A stretch of DNA of 64,000 nucleotides from contig JBKEDC010000021.1 of the NCBI GenBank assembly GCA_047975205.1, forward strand, positions 1-64,000. Reading direction: 5' to 3'. The stretch is from JBKEDC01 sp047975205 (GTDB lineage: Bacteria; Bacteroidota; Bacteroidia; Bacteroidales; Prolixibacteraceae). The notes under the pieces are model-generated. The model did not search any database. It was not told where the DNA came from and was given only the letters and a program-made list of their open reading frames with translations. The number at the start of each line of letters is the position of its first letter. Position 1 is the stretch's first letter. A program made the translations under genes and the position numbers. Below, in pieces: positions 62,840-64,000 of the stretch.

Positions 62840-64000
62840 ATGAGTGTTTTTTTAGAACGTTTTGCCGATATTAAAATATTACGCTACCAATTGCCCCATT
62901 TTGAACAGTTGAGTTTAAAGCAAAAATTATATATATATCATCTTAGTGAAGCTACATTGTGCGGTCGAGATATTCTTTTCGATCAAAACAATCAGTACAA
63001 TTTACGCATTCGAACCCTACTTGAAAGCATTTATAATACCTACCGAGGGGATCGCCAGAGTGAAGCCTTTTTAAATTTTGAAGTCTATCTCAAACAAGTT
63101 TGGTTTGCAAATGGCATTCATCACCACTACTCTACAGAAAAGTTTCAACCTGCATTTACTCCAAATGATTTCAAAGTTTTTTTATCAGAATCCACTTATG
63201 AAAACAAAGATATCTCATTGTTAACCAAGATTATCTTTGACCCTAAAATCGACGCTAAACGAATAAGTCTAGACAGCTCAAGTGATTTACTACACAATTC
63301 TGCCATGAACTACTATCAAGGAGTCACACAGCAAGAAGCCGAGAAGTATTATACACAATTGCGTCATGATTACGGTGCTAAAGCTCCGGCATTTGGATTG
63401 AATTCTACTCTAGTAAATAGAAATGGAGAATTGCATGAAGAGACATGGAGCTCACAAGGTAAATATGCAAAGCCCATCCAAGCTATTACAAAGCATTTAA
63501 ATGAGGCTTTACTGTATGTGGAGAACGAAAAGCAACGGAAGATTATTCAGCTACTAATTAAATTCTACGAAACAGGCAACTTGGAGATTTTCGACAAATA
63601 TAGTATCGCTTGGACAAACGAAAATGACGGATCCGTTGATTTTGTAAATGGCTTCATAGAGGTTTACGGAGATCCTCTCGGCATCAAAGGAAGTTGGGAA
63701 GCAATTGTGAACTATAAAGATGAAGAAGGAAGTAAGCGATCTGAGATATTATCAACCAACGCTAATTGGTTTGAACAAAATTCACCCACCGATTCTAAAT
63801 TCAAAAAAACGGAAGTTAACGGAGTATCAGCTAAAGTTATTCATGTAGCTATGTTAGGCGGCGACTGCTATCCGGCCACACCTATTGGTATCAACCTTCC
63901 CAATTCCGAATGGATTCGTGAGCAATTTGGCTCAAAATCAGTAACCATCGAAAATATTACACAGGCTTATTTTGCCGATTCTTTAGGCAATGGGATGGCC
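62840..64000 (+). CDS. Dipeptidyl peptidase III (M49), 3' end beyond the window
   Basis: An open frame of 387 codons from the ATG at 62840 to the last base, with no stop. The start VFLERFADIKILRYQLPHFE, then LSLKQKLYIYHLSEATLCGRDILFDQN, FEVYLKQVWFANGIHHHYS and LNSTLVNRNGELHEETW are typical of Bacteroidetes DPP III, a zinc aminopeptidase that removes dipeptides from the N-terminus of short peptides. The catalytic HExxGH region is expected further downstream, outside the window, so activity cannot be judged. No signal peptide is visible. The 7-bp gap to trmH suggests co-transcription. Confidence 0.9.
   Translation, partial: MSVFLERFADIKILRYQLPHFEQLSLKQKLYIYHLSEATLCGRDILFDQNNQYNLRIRTLLESIYNTYRGDRQSEAFLNFEVYLKQVWFANGIHHHYSTEKFQPAFTPNDFKVFLSESTYENKDISLLTKIIFDPKIDAKRISLDSSSDLLHNSAMNYYQGVTQQEAEKYYTQLRHDYGAKAPAFGLNSTLVNRNGELHEETWSSQGKYAKPIQAITKHLNEALLYVENEKQRKIIQLLIKFYETGNLEIFDKYSIAWTNENDGSVDFVNGFIEVYGDPLGIKGSWEAIVNYKDEEGSKRSEILSTNANWFEQNSPTDSKFKKTEVNGVSAKVIHVAMLGGDCYPATPIGINLPNSEWIREQFGSKSVTIENITQAYFADSLGNGMA

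Noticed and set aside
1..64000. CRISPR array, prophage or integrase-flanked island
   Set aside because: No regularly spaced identical repeats, phage structural genes, integrase or tRNA-end duplication was found.

Overview
The window looks like a chromosomal segment of a Bacteroidetes bacterium of the order Bacteroidales. It is AT-rich. It carries two SusC/SusD outer-membrane glycan import pairs, a type III glutamine synthetase, many genes with the Bacteroidetes -7 box TAnnTTTG, and almost no Shine-Dalgarno sequences. Genus cannot be decided from sequence alone. No rRNA, tRNA, CRISPR array or prophage was seen.

Left part (1-27.4 kb) is mostly housekeeping. It opens with the truncated, frameshifted end of an IS30-type transposase (1-682). 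Next come an RsmI-like methyltransferase, a sodium:solute symporter and an unknown gene. A small arsenic locus follows (arsR, remnant arsC, acr3). Then come uracil permease, a HAD-type lipoprotein phosphatase, type III glutamine synthetase (glnN), the rel-fur-purA run, glutamate synthase gltBD, argH, a FadL/OMPP1 porin, a PH-domain/LemA/TPM/YgcG operon and dapF. glnN and gltBD together form the GS-GOGAT ammonium assimilation route; argH, dapF and purA draw on its products. Strong hairpin terminators separate most units.

Right-middle part (27.6-61.4 kb) is a large polysaccharide utilization locus, all on the minus strand, in three probable transcription units. Unit A is susC-susD plus two surface lipoproteins (61388-53686). 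Unit B is GH16-susC-susD (53336-47087). Unit C is eight enzymes: a BNR-4/LamG protein, two GH51, three GH2, a GH97 and a tandem GH43 (46424-27634). The mix of an endo-type GH16, GH2 beta-galactosidase-like enzymes, arabinofuranosidases and a retaining GH97 fits an arabinogalactan-type substrate, but this is inference. The promoter regions of units A and C share a bipartite direct repeat with 21-bp periodicity, placed 65-67 bp above a -7 box. Unit B has a degraded copy. This looks like the binding site of an AraC-type or hybrid two-component regulator whose gene is not in the window.

Right end (62.1-64 kb): on the plus strand, a TrmH-family RNA methyltransferase is followed after 7 bp by a dipeptidyl peptidase III gene that runs off the window.
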